Origin: Taeniopygia guttata
Taxonomy: Eukaryota; Chordata; Aves; Passeriformes; Estrildidae
Length of the DNA stretch: 64,000 nucleotides
Assembly: GCF_048771995.1 (NCBI RefSeq)
Contig: NC_133026.1
Coordinates: forward strand, 115,091,501-115,155,500
Reading direction: 5' to 3'
Shown: in pieces, positions 51,795 through 63,827 of the stretch
How the letters are laid out: each line of letters opens with the position of its first letter
Position numbering within the stretch: the stretch's first letter is position 1
Made by a program: the position numbers and the translations under genes
Notes under the pieces: model-generated
The model's database searches: none
The model's input: only the letters and a program-made list of their open reading frames with translations
Told to the model about the DNA's origin: nothing

Positions 51795-52110
51795 AGCCCT
51801 GTGGTTAAATTACTGAAACAGGATTTACAACCCAAGTTAGGTGTTCCAACACTACAATGTCTGAAACCCTTACTAGAATTCAAACATCTAGGAATCATGA
51901 GTCAGTTCTCCCCCGCTTCTACAAAAGGCCTCATGTGTGACCATGGCCAAACAATTTAACTCCTTTGAACTTGTTCCCTACCAGTTCCTTGGCAATAGCA
52001 ATAGAACTCATCTCCCTTGCACTGATGTTTTAAAGATTATATTATTTGTGTTTGTGATGCACTCAAGCACAATAGCAAATACTTCTGAAAGCCTCCTAAG
52101 GTTTTCAGAT
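51795..52110 (+). mobile_element. Ancient tRNA-headed / MIR-core-like SINE relic
   Basis: A tRNA-like head ('agccctgtggttaaattact', then 'aggatttacaacccaagtta') is followed by 'tgtgaccatggccaaacaat' and 'ttaactcctttgaactt'. This follows the common reverse-MIR string tgtgaccttgggcaagttacttaacctctctgtgcc. Then 'tgtttgtgatgcactcaagc' resembles the usual tail of such SINEs. It is highly diverged and the family assignment is tentative. Confidence 0.45.
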
Positions 52111-55100
52111 CTTAGATGACCTACATGTTTCATCCTTTACCTCTTGAAGGCCATGAGTGCACCATTAGCACAAATAACATGAAATTTGGGGCTAGCATCA
52201 AAAAGCTATTACTTCTGGTTTTTAGAGTATTTACTTATGCATTGGGGCCAGTCTTGGAACTGGTCCTGACTCAAGCATGCAGCATGGAAAACAACAAAAT
52301 AAGGAATCTCCTTTCCCCTTCTTCAATAAGTGATAAGTTTTAGATACCAAAACAGTTATGCCTAGTGTTTAGGGCAAAGTGCCAAGGAAAACCAAGTATG
52401 AAAACCAAGGCAGCAGGACACTGAAGCAAAATACATGCAGAGTGCCAGCAAGTATCATGGCAGAAATTAGAAAATTATGTACAACTGAAGCAAATCACAG
52501 CAAGGGCACACAGCCAAGAAAAATGGCAAAGACTTGAGCAGCAATCTTGTTGAGCTCCAAACTAAGTTTAAATCCTCTTCAGAAGTCCCATCTGCTAAGA
52601 GACTACAGAATGTCTTCTCCTACATAAGCAGCCACTCTGTTAGAGCTGGGGAACACAGTTTTCTATAAGGGTTGTCTGGTAGCAACCTCTATATATGTGA
52701 ATCCAAGCACTGTCAGCAAGACAGTGTAAGAAAGTAAAGTAAGGAGAAGGCAAAGCTGTAGATCTGCTCAAGGAATGGAAAAGAATTCCATATTTTTTTT
52801 AAAGTGTCAGAGACTGCACTGCTGCTATCACAACCAGGGTAGGCTAAGAGCTCTTCTGTCCAAGGTTACATGCCTGTCTCCACAAGGATGCAGCACCACA
52901 AAACAGGCTGCAACTGAACATCTTACCTTAGTCCAGCAGGGCTGCAAGAAAATTTGATGCTGGCAAAACACAAAGACTGCCTTCAGTAAAGCAACAGACT
53001 GAGATAAGGTGGAACAGGGAGCCCAGAGAAGGGCTCCTCTCTTCAGCTGCTCCTCATTTTCTTCCCATTCCCATTCACCCAGCTTTTCTCTTGCAAATTT
53101 TTACCGGTTAGTTTGTCCTGCTCTGCTCAGTCATTTTTAGTTCGAACTATTTATTTCTTCAATGAATACTGAAATTCTCGATCCTGGTAGAAGATACTAA
53201 TCACAGATGATTGCAACCACCACCTCAAAAGTGGTTTAGGTGCATATGGGCCACAAAGCTTCTCCACACAAAACTCAAATGAGTCTTAAAAAAACAGACA
53301 AAAAGATAAAGAGGCTTCAGTAAACATTATTACCACCACTCCTCTTTGACCTGGTGTCTGGCAGCTCATACATCTTCCAAAATCCAATAAATACATTGCA
53401 GATTTTGCACATTTGCTACCTCTAAAGGTGTGTACCTTTTTCCACAGGGCTTTACTTAATTTTTTTTCAGGTGTTAGACAAGATAAAAGCATGTTGCTGA
53501 TGTGCAAGTACATCAGCCCATTTTAGCGCCTGCTTTCAGGAATTCACACTAGAAAGCACATAGGTACATTCCTGAAAAAATAAAACTATATGTGAGTTTA
53601 GCAAAACATGGACCAATTGAAGCCCATATTGGCAAATTACCCAAAAACAAAGTATACTCCAGAGACTGCATGTGCCTACTTAGGTCAAATTAACCCTCAA
53701 CAACAATAAAAACATAACACTGAAAGAACTTAAAGCACTAGCAATCTCAGGAGTCACAAGCTGATCATGTGTGGGTTTACAATGATAGTAATTTTTTCTT
53801 TATCTTGTTGCTGGTTTCATGTTTCCCTGTACATTGGGAGGAGACAAAGACCTCACAGCTTTGTCCCACCACAAAAACTCCAAAGAGAAGTCACATCAAT
53901 TAGGGGATTGCAGAATGTATGCTACATAGAAAAATGCAGAAAAATACTTAAAACACCTACACATTTGGGACTAAGATCCCTCATAACACAATTCACTGAC
54001 AGTCCTGGAATTGGTGCTAAGACAAATTTTGCCCACAGAGTCCTGTATAAATCTAAGTATTACTGTTATGTTCCTAAATGGCATCTGCACAACATGTAAA
54101 AAATTGCTTTAGTAGAAATCACTGATATTTAGAAAACAAAACTGAAAACATCTATTTAAATATTGCCACCATTTTCCACATTTTTCCACAATTTTCCCAC
54201 AATTCTGTCCTCAAAAATTAGATGTTGTCCAATGAAAACATCTACTTTAAACAATTACTACTCTTATTCATAACCAGACAAGGATATTAGCTATTACACT
54301 AAAGTCATCATTTCCTTGTAAGGCACACTGTGTTTAATCACAGCTAAGAGCGTTCACCTGCAATGATTCCAAAATTTAGAATATTGTCCAAGACTATTAG
54401 TAACAAGTTAATATTCCAGCAGAAAAGTTGGACAGTGAGCAGAGTTCCAGACTCCAGCATGATTCTACATAAACTCTTCTGGAATCTGTTATTTTTGCCT
54501 CCTCTTAAACTCATATATATCCTTCATTCAAAGGTCTTGTGCTGCCAGTATGAGTGGAATTAATTATTTTTTCTCAAGCAGGCTATCAGTGCAACCAACT
54601 AAGGCAACAGGATTTACTCCCTGGTTTATCTTTTAGAGTTTATTACTTGGATCACAGTCCTAATAAAGAAACTACGGTCATCATGGTTTGAATTCTGCTT
54701 GCCAGTCACACCTACCCAGTCCTTCTGCAGCTTGTCAGTCTCTGAATAAAAAGGGAGACACACTGGCAAGCACACTGTTTCTCAGGCCTTCTATTACAAT
54801 TACAAATACTCTGTTTTATTTTTTAGTCCAGATAAGGTAATAAGAAAACGATTAAAAGAGAAAGCAAGGTAAAATAGCTTTTGCAAAGAATGTGAAAAGT
54901 TGGCAAAAAATAAATTTCTGTTATGAAAGCTTGATATTTTCTCTCCAGAAATGCCAGAAAGGCGATGCGCTGTGTGCAGATATCTGATTTCAGAGCTAGG
55001 CATGGAGAAAACCCCACAAGATTGTAAAGGCTTTACTAGGTAAGTGTACTGTTAACAGCCTCACCTGAAGCCCTAAAGCTTTAACTGTGTTAAATGAGTA

Positions 55101-57459
55101 CTTTAGGCACCATTTCTTGTTAACAAAGGAAAACATCATGGTTTAAATCAAATCGAGGGAAGGATATGTGTTTTGCACTGTTCTCTTCATTGCAGCAGGT
55201 ATTTCAGTTACTCTGGAAGAGTCTACAGAATTAATTAGTTTTCATTTTGTTATCCAACAGAAAGGAATAGTTTTTATTCCTGTCCAGAACTGATTTTTGG
55301 TTCTTGCAATGACTGTTTTTTCTTCTGTTCTACTCAAAAAATGTAGGACAGACAATAATATCCTGCTCATCTTGGAAACATTTTAAAAATTATTTTCTGA
55401 CAACCCACTTCTTCTGAGAGCTTTCACATGGTTTGCAGCTAATGTAATCCTACATTTTAAAGAGGATGGATTACAGAGAATTATCCTCCTAGTTATATTG
55501 CAAGTGATGAAAGGAACCTTTTTATTTTCCCTGATACGATTTTATTTCAGAGCAGCAGCCTGGAAACAACTGTACCTTTATGGTCAGTTCATGCCTTAGG
55601 TCACATCACCATTTGACTAACTAAGAGGAAGAGACAACTTTAAGGCCCCCTTATATTTTTACCCGTTTCCCTTCATTTCAGAAGTAGTGAAAATATTTTT
55701 TTTTTCCAATAAACTTGTATTGATGCTATCATATGATGTACTTTCTCCTGCTGGATTTCATTTTTTTTTGTCTGTAAGTTCATTCAGCCTGGCACTATTA
55801 TATGCTGTGTTTATACAGAGATCAGATACAATGTGAATTCATTTTTAGCTGCTCCCATTTCACTTTGTTAACAAAAATAAATAGCAGCAATTTACAAATC
55901 CTGTCCTCTTCCATCTCCCTGTTATACTCAGAAGTAGGGGAGTCAGTTTCATTAGTTCCTCATTTGCTTTTCCTCCTTCTCCAACCCATACTGTTGGCAT
56001 GAAGTGGAGGAATAAGATGCTAAATAGTTCCTCTCTTTCCTACACTTAAATCAGCTCCAGGTAAATAAAATGTGTAAATGTGGATTTCACTGCTTTGTGT
56101 AAGTTTGTACTGTAAGGCACAGATATTTGGTACCCTGTTCCATTTGCTGGCATGAAACAGTCTCTCAATGTTAAGACCCTTACTAAACATTTAGCATATG
56201 TCATGGCCAGCGTATCTTTGGCCAAAAGGCAAAGTAGAAGTAGAAGTAGTTGGTGAGAAGGATTTCTAGAGAAAGTTGCACAAATGTTTCCTTCAGATTC
56301 CTGCCCAAAGGGCAAGAGTGGTCTTCATGCTCCTTTTTTCATGAAACAAAGAGGGGAGTACTGGTACGTACAGCCCTCTGCTTTTCCTTGGTTTAAGAAG
56401 AGGTGTTACCATATTACTTTTGACAAATATTTTTGCTTTGTCCCGCTTTCCTGACTTATGGCAAACACATAATTTTCTGTGAAAATTAAAACACTGGCTT
56501 ATCACTGTCTACATTCTGTTTTCTTCAGTCAAGGAAGGTGGAAAACACATCTTTGCTGAACCTCATATAAGAATAAAAAAACCCCAAAGAACTAAGCCTC
56601 CAAGCCACATGAATGACATATTTGGACAATATGTATTAGCTCAAGAAGCTGTTCCAGAGGTTACACAAGCTTTATAACCTACCCAACTTCACTATGAAAC
56701 TATATATCCTAACCACATGCAAAGGTTCTGGCTGTGTAGTAAGAAGTAATGGATTTTTGCACTAAGAAACATGAGGTATTACCTAACTGATACAGGATAT
56801 TGCCTAACTTGTTTTATAGAAATTATGGTACCAAAGATGAAGAGACTAAGGAAGTAATTGAAGATCAGCCTTCCAAACTTTGAAAAATTACACTCCTTTT
56901 CAAAATATTTTTAAAAGGTCATTACACGATAATCTGAAGCTGTTTCACAACTATTTTGCTCAGTGTAATAAAATAAAGCTTATAGTCTTCAGCCATAAAA
57001 AAAACAGACTGCTGCTCTAGTCAGTAATTATTCTCAGATAGTCATCTCAGATCTCATCAAACTAGAAGCTGATTTTTGTAGAACTGCTCAGTTCAGGTTT
57101 TAAAATAGAGCAGTAGAGTGCATAATCTAAGCCGACCTGTTGTATTGTTAATATACCCACTTCAACCAAGCACTTCCATTTTCATATTATTGCTTATCTC
57201 CTTGTTTTCCTTTCACAAAGAGAAGATAATACCTATTATTTGCCATGGAAATGATTTCTAGTTCCTTAGGAAGATGATCTACTAGATTTGTTACACTTGA
57301 AAAAGACCCAAAACTTATGCACTTGGTGCGTGACACATTCTTAGGCATGCACTGATGCACAAACAACTGACAGATTATTTTTTGTGAAAGCATAAACTGT
57401 ACCAGATTGCCTGGTTGTAGCCAAAATTGGCATCAATTGCTGTTTGTGTTCAGTAACCA

Positions 57460-57606
57460 ACAAACTTAGTTCTGCTGATTAGAGCATGGTACTTATAACA
57501 CCAAGATCAAGGGATCGATCCCCACATGAGCCATTTACTTAAGAGTTGGACTGGATGATCCATGTGGGTCCCTTTCAAGTCAGGGTATTCTGTCAATCTG
57601 TGAAAT
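57460..57606 (+). mobile_element. tRNA-Ile-derived SINE with CR1-like tail (TguSINE1-like)
   Basis: The head follows tRNA-Ile: ttagttctgctgattagagc (A-box region), 'ggtacttataacaccaagat' (anticodon arm) and 'gggatcgatccccacatgag' followed by 'cca' (B box and acceptor end). It is then joined to a CR1-type 3' tail, 'agttggactggatgatccat' to 'attctgtcaatctgtga'. This head-tail combination is that of TguSINE1, a SINE I know from zebra finch and other passerines and thought to be copied by CR1 machinery. It is not a functional tRNA gene, because arms are mutated and the tail is fused. Confidence 0.8.
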
Positions 57607-58739
57607 CCAGTAGAAATCAAGGCAAATATATATTCAGAATTTGATGATTTCCAGCAACTATATTAACCAATGCCAATGTCAAAAGATTTCCTGGTCTGTT
57701 AATCAAAGCTATTGTTAAAAAAATTTTTAAAAGGCTATGCCTGGAAAGGAAACAGCAAATCCTCCATTCTGGAGTGTCAGGTGTGCTACCTAAACATTAC
57801 AGTGGCCACAAGCACCCATTTTATTATTGCTCAAGTATAATATTTGATTTGGACAATTTGAGAGGGAATTAATATAACAGCTCTTTGTACATATTGCAGA
57901 AGGCAATGCAGTTCATCTGTCAAAAAATTGCTCCACACTTTCTTGCAGCGTGTGGCAGAAGATTATGAACTGGCCATTTTCTGCCATACGAATTTATCTG
58001 TTCAGAAATTAAACATTCACACTGTACTTAAAGTGTATTATGGGTCAGGTTTTTTCTGCTAGAGAATTTTTGCATCAGTAATTATTTCTCGGAAGTTAGA
58101 GTTTAATTGAAAGCTGCTTAGATGCAGAAAACAGAAAAACACTGGCTTGCTCACCTCCAGGTGATGTTCTTCAACTGTGCCAGAATTCTGTTTGTGCAGC
58201 TGCTGTACTGCTTTTAAAGTAGGTGAAGAATGAAATCCCTTCATGACTTAAGTTTGTTGTTTTTTATCTCTGAATCAAACATATTTTTCTCTGGACTGTT
58301 CTGGAGTAGATAATTCTAGGTTTTCTGCAGATTATCAATAGACTGTTCCCACATACCACCAAGGCGGTTTGCGAGTGAACTTTAATAAACAAGAGACAGG
58401 AAATCCTGGTAGATTTCCACTTATGGTTCTCAGCATAGCTCACATGAGTATTTCTCGATCACCAAATACTGGATCAGCCTCGAAGAAAAGCACTAAGCAG
58501 AGCTATTTTATAATGAATTGGCTACTTCTTGCCTCAGGGGAACACTGCAGTATCCTGAAGTATACTGCCCATATAAATCATACTCTATATATTGTGCCAG
58601 GCAACCAGGATGCAGAAGTCATTGCCTTGTTTGCCCTTTGGTTGATGAGTCTTACTCATTCAAGCAATTCTGCATTTTCAAGACCTGCCTGGAATCAACC
58701 TGCAGAAGGGACTTACACACAGATGTGGTACTGAGCGAC

Positions 58740-58830
58740 ATGGTTTAGGGGAGGATTTTGGCAGTATTAGGTTTATGATTGGACTTGTTGATCATAAGTC
58801 TTCTCCAACATAAATGATTCTATGATCTGA
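58740..58830 (+). mobile_element. CR1 LINE 3' tail
   Basis: The sequence 'catggtttaggggaggattt', 'tattaggtttatgattggac' and 'ttctccaacataaatgattc' followed by tatgat is a CR1 end of the 'taggtttacagttggactcgatgatc' type. It is short and diverged. Confidence 0.82.
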
Positions 58831-59994
58831 CTCAATTCAACCTGAAAACTCCAAATGATTAAGTTTATATATGGGGGGTTGTGATAGACCAATGCAAAAT
58901 AGCAAATAGCAGAGACCAAAATCTGACCCGCAACTCTCAAAGAAAGTATTTGAACAACTGTAAGAATTAGATGGATGATGTAAGTCCACAAGATTTTTAC
59001 ACTTATTTCTGCAGTAGTTGCTTTAATATTCTTTAATATTTTTATATTTTTTCTATAAGACCTTTCTATTCAAGAAGTCAGGCACTCATGAACACTACAA
59101 TAAAAATTTTCCCAGAACTGAGCACAGTGAATAAAAGAAACAGTTTCAGACTCATGAGGGATTATGACAGATTAATAAGGCAAAAATAAATTAAAGAACT
59201 CAAAAAAAATCTTGAGTTTCGTTAAAACAAATAGTGCACAACAAATTAAATAAAAGATGCAAAGCTGAAGTCACCAAACATCAGGGCTGGTATCTTTTAA
59301 AAGTAGTCTTGCAGCCCAAGGGCTAAGGAATACTCCAGGCCATTCCTTGACAGCTGTAAGCAATGAGACAGTGGAAAGTGACGACAAACAGCTGCTGGAG
59401 GGCAGGAGAAAATAGGACCAAGCATTTTGCGTTGCCTATGACACGAACCCCATGAGGAGATGAATTTTTGAAGACTGCGTTATCACTTTGCTTTTATTTC
59501 AAAATCGTGTACTTCTTTCAGGTCTTGCAGAACATACAGAAGACTATCACATAACCTTCAATTTTCAAGTATGTAAAACTGTTCCGTGAACAAATTGCTC
59601 TACACTTACTCCAAATTGACCTAAATTGTTATTACTCACCATGGAAATATTTCCAGTGGCTAGTTCTCCCCATCTATAGCTATTAGTCAAGGTGACATAG
59701 GAAGTGTTGAAATGGCAGATCTTGTTAGAACACTAATAAGAAAGAAGTTAATAATTCTGCAAGTTAACTTTACGACCAATTAATCATACAGTGTGATGAG
59801 TGCTGGAGGCATTCTATTCCAGATGCATATCCTAATTTACCTGCACTAAAGCACACCCCAGGAAGATAGCTTTGTGCTTGAAATATAAAGCATGTAGAGC
59901 TAAAAGGAAGTCGCTTTTGGGCTTCCAAGAATTCAAGCTATGAAATAAAATCTTTTGCATTTCACGGGTGTTATACAATGCAGAGCACTCTTAC

Positions 59995-60119
59995 CTCCAT
60001 GGGAAAAGCCTTAAAATTAACTGTGTGTTCAGAACCACGCTGGTTTTCTCTCCCCCAGTGAAATCGAACATCGTGTAGTTCAAACTCGTGTCCCCGAGGT
60101 AACGGGCCCCCTATTAACA
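59995..60119 (-). CDS. CA8: CA8 coding exon, residues ~98-139 (active-site region, His-to-Arg)
   Basis: The acceptor is tttctcag|TGTTAATA and the donor ATGGAG|gtaaga, giving 125 nt that enter in phase 1 and leave in phase 0. The translation runs [15 protein letters not shown], then [20 protein letters not shown], then FKAFPME. Active carbonic anhydrases have HFHWG here (His94 and His96 in CA2 numbering). This copy reads RFHWG, so the first zinc ligand is Arg (position 116 in human CA8) while the second His is kept. That replacement marks the acatalytic CA8 branch. The conserved SEHT segment is intact. Residue 100 is Ile (codon ATA), where human CA8 has Ser. Confidence 0.97.
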
Positions 60120-63100
60120 CTGAGAAAGAAGATAAATGGTAAAGAACTTGCCTTTCGGAGCAAACAAGCCACTGAATATATTCTCCAAATACAAAAAGGA
60201 GCTTGTGGCAATCTTCTATATTATTAGTGGTACCAGAGAGGAGAGTTAAGTTCACAGACTTGTCGCCTTTACTTCTGAAGAACCTTGCAGGTACAGAACA
60301 TGAATTGAGGCAGTTACAAAAAGCAGTAAAACTGCTGTCACACTGAACTTTTTTTTTATGATGAAGAACACCAAATAAAAGCATTGTACCTTTACCAGTC
60401 AGAAGAGGGAATGTTTATTTGTCTTATCAAGACATTATCTGTGTGCTCTAAACAGATGGCAGGGGTTCTGAATTGAACTGGGAAGTAACCTCCAAGTTGT
60501 CTAAATGTTTAATCTCCATCACCTATATTTACTATGGGTCACAGAAATGGATAGAAAACTTTTGACAGCAAATATTTTGCTGGATAAAGGTGTTCAGTCA
60601 TATACCACCTGTCAGGCTTCTGAGATACTGAACACCACCACACCAAGATATAATCAAACCCACACACTGGAGCAAAACCAGCAAAAACAGCATACCTCAT
60701 TTACCTAAAAGAAGCCTCTAGGCAGCCATGGGTTTTCCTTCAGTTTATTAAACATCTGGAATTTCTTAAAAGCATCTGTCCACAATCACAACATGTGCAC
60801 CAAAAAATGTATATAGCTGCTCAGTACTTTTGCATGAATAGAGACTTCCACCAGAAGTAGTAAAAGCAAGCAATAGTGAGGCCAAATCTGGTATGGAATT
60901 AATCAACAGAAACATTTCACCCAGGGATTTCTGAATCTGCTTTAGATCAAATATTACACCACAAGCTGGAGGTAACTTCCCACTCAAATCATTGAATATT
61001 GGCTTCTAGGCAGGGCTGAGTTTTATTTAAGGGCATTCACGGTCTTCCCCAGAATCCATTAAATTCTATCTTACATTTCATAGACTTGGAATTAATCTTT
61101 TACAATCTCTGATAATTGATAAGGATTATTTAACTGCATTAAATATAGCCTTAGGGAATTAGTTCCATAATATATAGCTATTTTGGCACACAAACTATAC
61201 CACCTGAGTTTAGAGCACAAGAGGCAGTGTAATACTAAAACATAAGCTAGCAATTGAATTGAATTACAACTGTACAAACATAAAACCAAAGGTATGAAAC
61301 TGTAAAAAAAAAGAAAACAGATCAATTATGGTTTTCATAAGCAATTACCCTGGGGCAAAAAAAAGTCAAATATTCCAATTAATCCTCCTTTAATAATTCT
61401 TCACAACTAATCTAACAGTCTTTAGAGTTTCTAAAATGAAATGTCCTAAATATAATTATAGATCCAGATTTGCTCCTTAACCTTGCTTTATCTATATTCC
61501 ATCTATACCTGTATCCCCTAAAGGGAAAATCTACAAAACCAGTGAACACTTGAGGAATAAACCAATTGAAGTATTTAAGAAATCTGGACAAACAAAAAGA
61601 ATCATGATACTCAATTAGTTCTTAATTAGGACAATAATAATTAGAAGAATAAAAATAATAATCTCAATCAGGAAAATTGAGCCTTTTCTGTTTTAAAACA
61701 CTTCTCTGAGAAAAACTGTAACTAGAAAAAGAAATGTTTTTTATATGATGTAGTTCTGGGTGTCCAGGAGCTTCAAAGAGTTTATTTCCAAGGCTTCAGT
61801 TAGGACACTGATCCCATTATAGAACTATTTTATAGTTGGTCATGATTCATCCACCTAATGCACCACACGTATTCCACTATCAAAATGAAAGCAGCTGTGA
61901 AAATGTCTGCAATTAAATAATGAGCAGGATTTGGGAATTCTATATGGACTGCATGCCTTGAATTAAAGGATAAAAACATTCACCAGTAATGACAAATTTA
62001 TTTTTAATATGTAACTTAATCAGTTTATGTTTTTCCATAAAGAACTTTTTCTTTGACTGCTAGCATTACAGTAGATGAGGATCTCTTGCACATTAATTGG
62101 ACAGAGTTTCAAAAGCATCCAGTGCTCAATAGTTCTCAGCAAAATAATCTGGCTAAATGGCTATGTCATCAGAGATCTCCTGCGAGGAAAAGAAACTGTA
62201 GGAGTTTCTGCAGTCCCTGAAAAATGGCCAGGATACTAGGCCAGGTTCAATCACAGCTTATTAACTCTTTTCTCCTCTTGGTAGGTTTAATAAATGCTGT
62301 CTTCTCCCTCCCAAATTATTCCCAGTTCACAAAGGAAAAATGGGAAACTACATAACATTATATTTAAAGAAAAGCTGAAACTAAACCAAGAGTTCCTAAA
62401 TCATAATTCCATACGTCAGTCATAAACTTTTTCTCTATTTCACATTTCCTTATAATTCAAGAGACATCTGTCTGGCATCACATTGCATTCAAGTGTAAAA
62501 GAAGTCTTTCCTTTTTTCTAATTCTCTTAATGGTTTTGCAAAGGCATTTAGGTGTGTTGATCCCATCTTATTAATTATCACTACTAAGTTAGAAACTGCC
62601 CTTGGGAAAGGTAGGATGGACGGAGTTGCCTTTTGGGATGTGAATGATGAGGTACTTGTGGTCACTCTCACTTCCTCCACAGGAGAATTCAAGAACTCCT
62701 GATCCTGCAAAGAGAGCCTTATCCCTTGGGAAAAGAGTTCCGCTTCTGATGAAGGCAGTAAAACTGATTGGAAGTACAACATTTCTTTATTGCAAACCTG
62801 CAAAATTCCATGTAAAGAAACTTTCTGTGTTGCAAAAATACATGGAATTTATCATAGAAAGGAAATTCATTATTTCTGAGATAACAGACCCCTCCTTTTT
62901 AAAAAAACTGTGTGAAACTGAACTGACTCCCTCACTTAGCACAGCTGTAGTTCCCAGTATTACTGACTTCTCAGAAGGAAACAGAAGTTGGAATGTCTCA
63001 TGGTTTGACAATGTTCAGCTGTTTAAATGCCCCCAAAGGGCTGTTACTAGCTAAGACGGGTTAGAATAACATAGAGGCTCTTCCAAACACATGGTAAGAA

Positions 63101-63827
63101 CTACTGCAGTGCTGGAAAGAAAAATGGACTTTTTTCCTCCCTACTTTCTTGTCTCCTTCATAGAGAATAATTTACCCAGATGAAAAGTCTGGATAAGATA
63201 TAGCAATTTCATGCATGTTGGAATCGCTTCTTTTATTATTTTCTTCTAAATCATGTTTGATGAGTGACACCAAAACTGTCATCCTTTAAGAAATGAGGAC
63301 TGCATTCTACCTGGTCCTCATCAATATTGTGAGCATGTATAACTGGTGTATCTATCTGAAGCTGTCCAGTTCTGTAGGTAGTATTCCTACAGAACCCACA
63401 CAAGTTAATGAGAAAAAGCACTTTTAACTTACATGGTCTTTGAACCATGAACAAATCTTGCCAGCTGTACAGAACAGTTTGGCACTACACTGTCTTAGCA
63501 GTAGTCTGTACTGCTTCTGAGTTCAGACAGCTGTTAATGCCAGTGAATTGGATACCACCACCACAAGAAGAAATTCTGGACGTGCTTTGAAGCAATCTCA
63601 CTGACCATCCAGTCTGGCATCGAAATCTGCAACTCCCATCGCAACACTTGCTCCTCTTCCTACCGAAGTCAACACCAACACTTTCACTGAGCATAGTCCA
63701 TGCTGAATGGGCACAACTGCCCTCAGCTGGAAAAGGCTGCTTTTCCTAAACTCCAGGACATGAGTACAGTGAGTCTTCAGGCAACACAAGTTTTAGCCGG
63801 GAAAATTAAGGCCATGTTTCGGCATAC
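60120..63827 (-). other. CA8: CA8 intron (3.7 kb)
   Basis: The intron runs from donor gtatgc at 63827 to acceptor ctcag at 60120. No repeat family or exon was recognised. The 136-codon plus frame at 62644-63054 has no domain and lies wholly within the intron. Confidence 0.88.

Larger units (their letters stand above)
41859..59994 (-). other. CA8: CA8 large intron (18.1 kb)
   Basis: The intron runs from donor gtaaga at 59994 to acceptor tttag at 41859. It contains the (AAAAGG)n array, a CTCF-like motif, a CR1 relic (46650-46830), a hairpin at 48923-48954, an ancient tRNA/MIR-like SINE (51795-52110), a tRNA-Ile SINE (57460-57606) and a CR1 tail (58740-58830). The other stretches (about 43000-46600, 47000-48900, 49000-51700, 52200-57400 and 58850-59990) show only chance frames. 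Confidence 0.9.

Noticed and set aside
57481..57533. Functional tRNA-Ile gene
   Set aside because: The tRNA-like arms carry several mutations, and the sequence is fused to a CR1-type tail, so it is a SINE.
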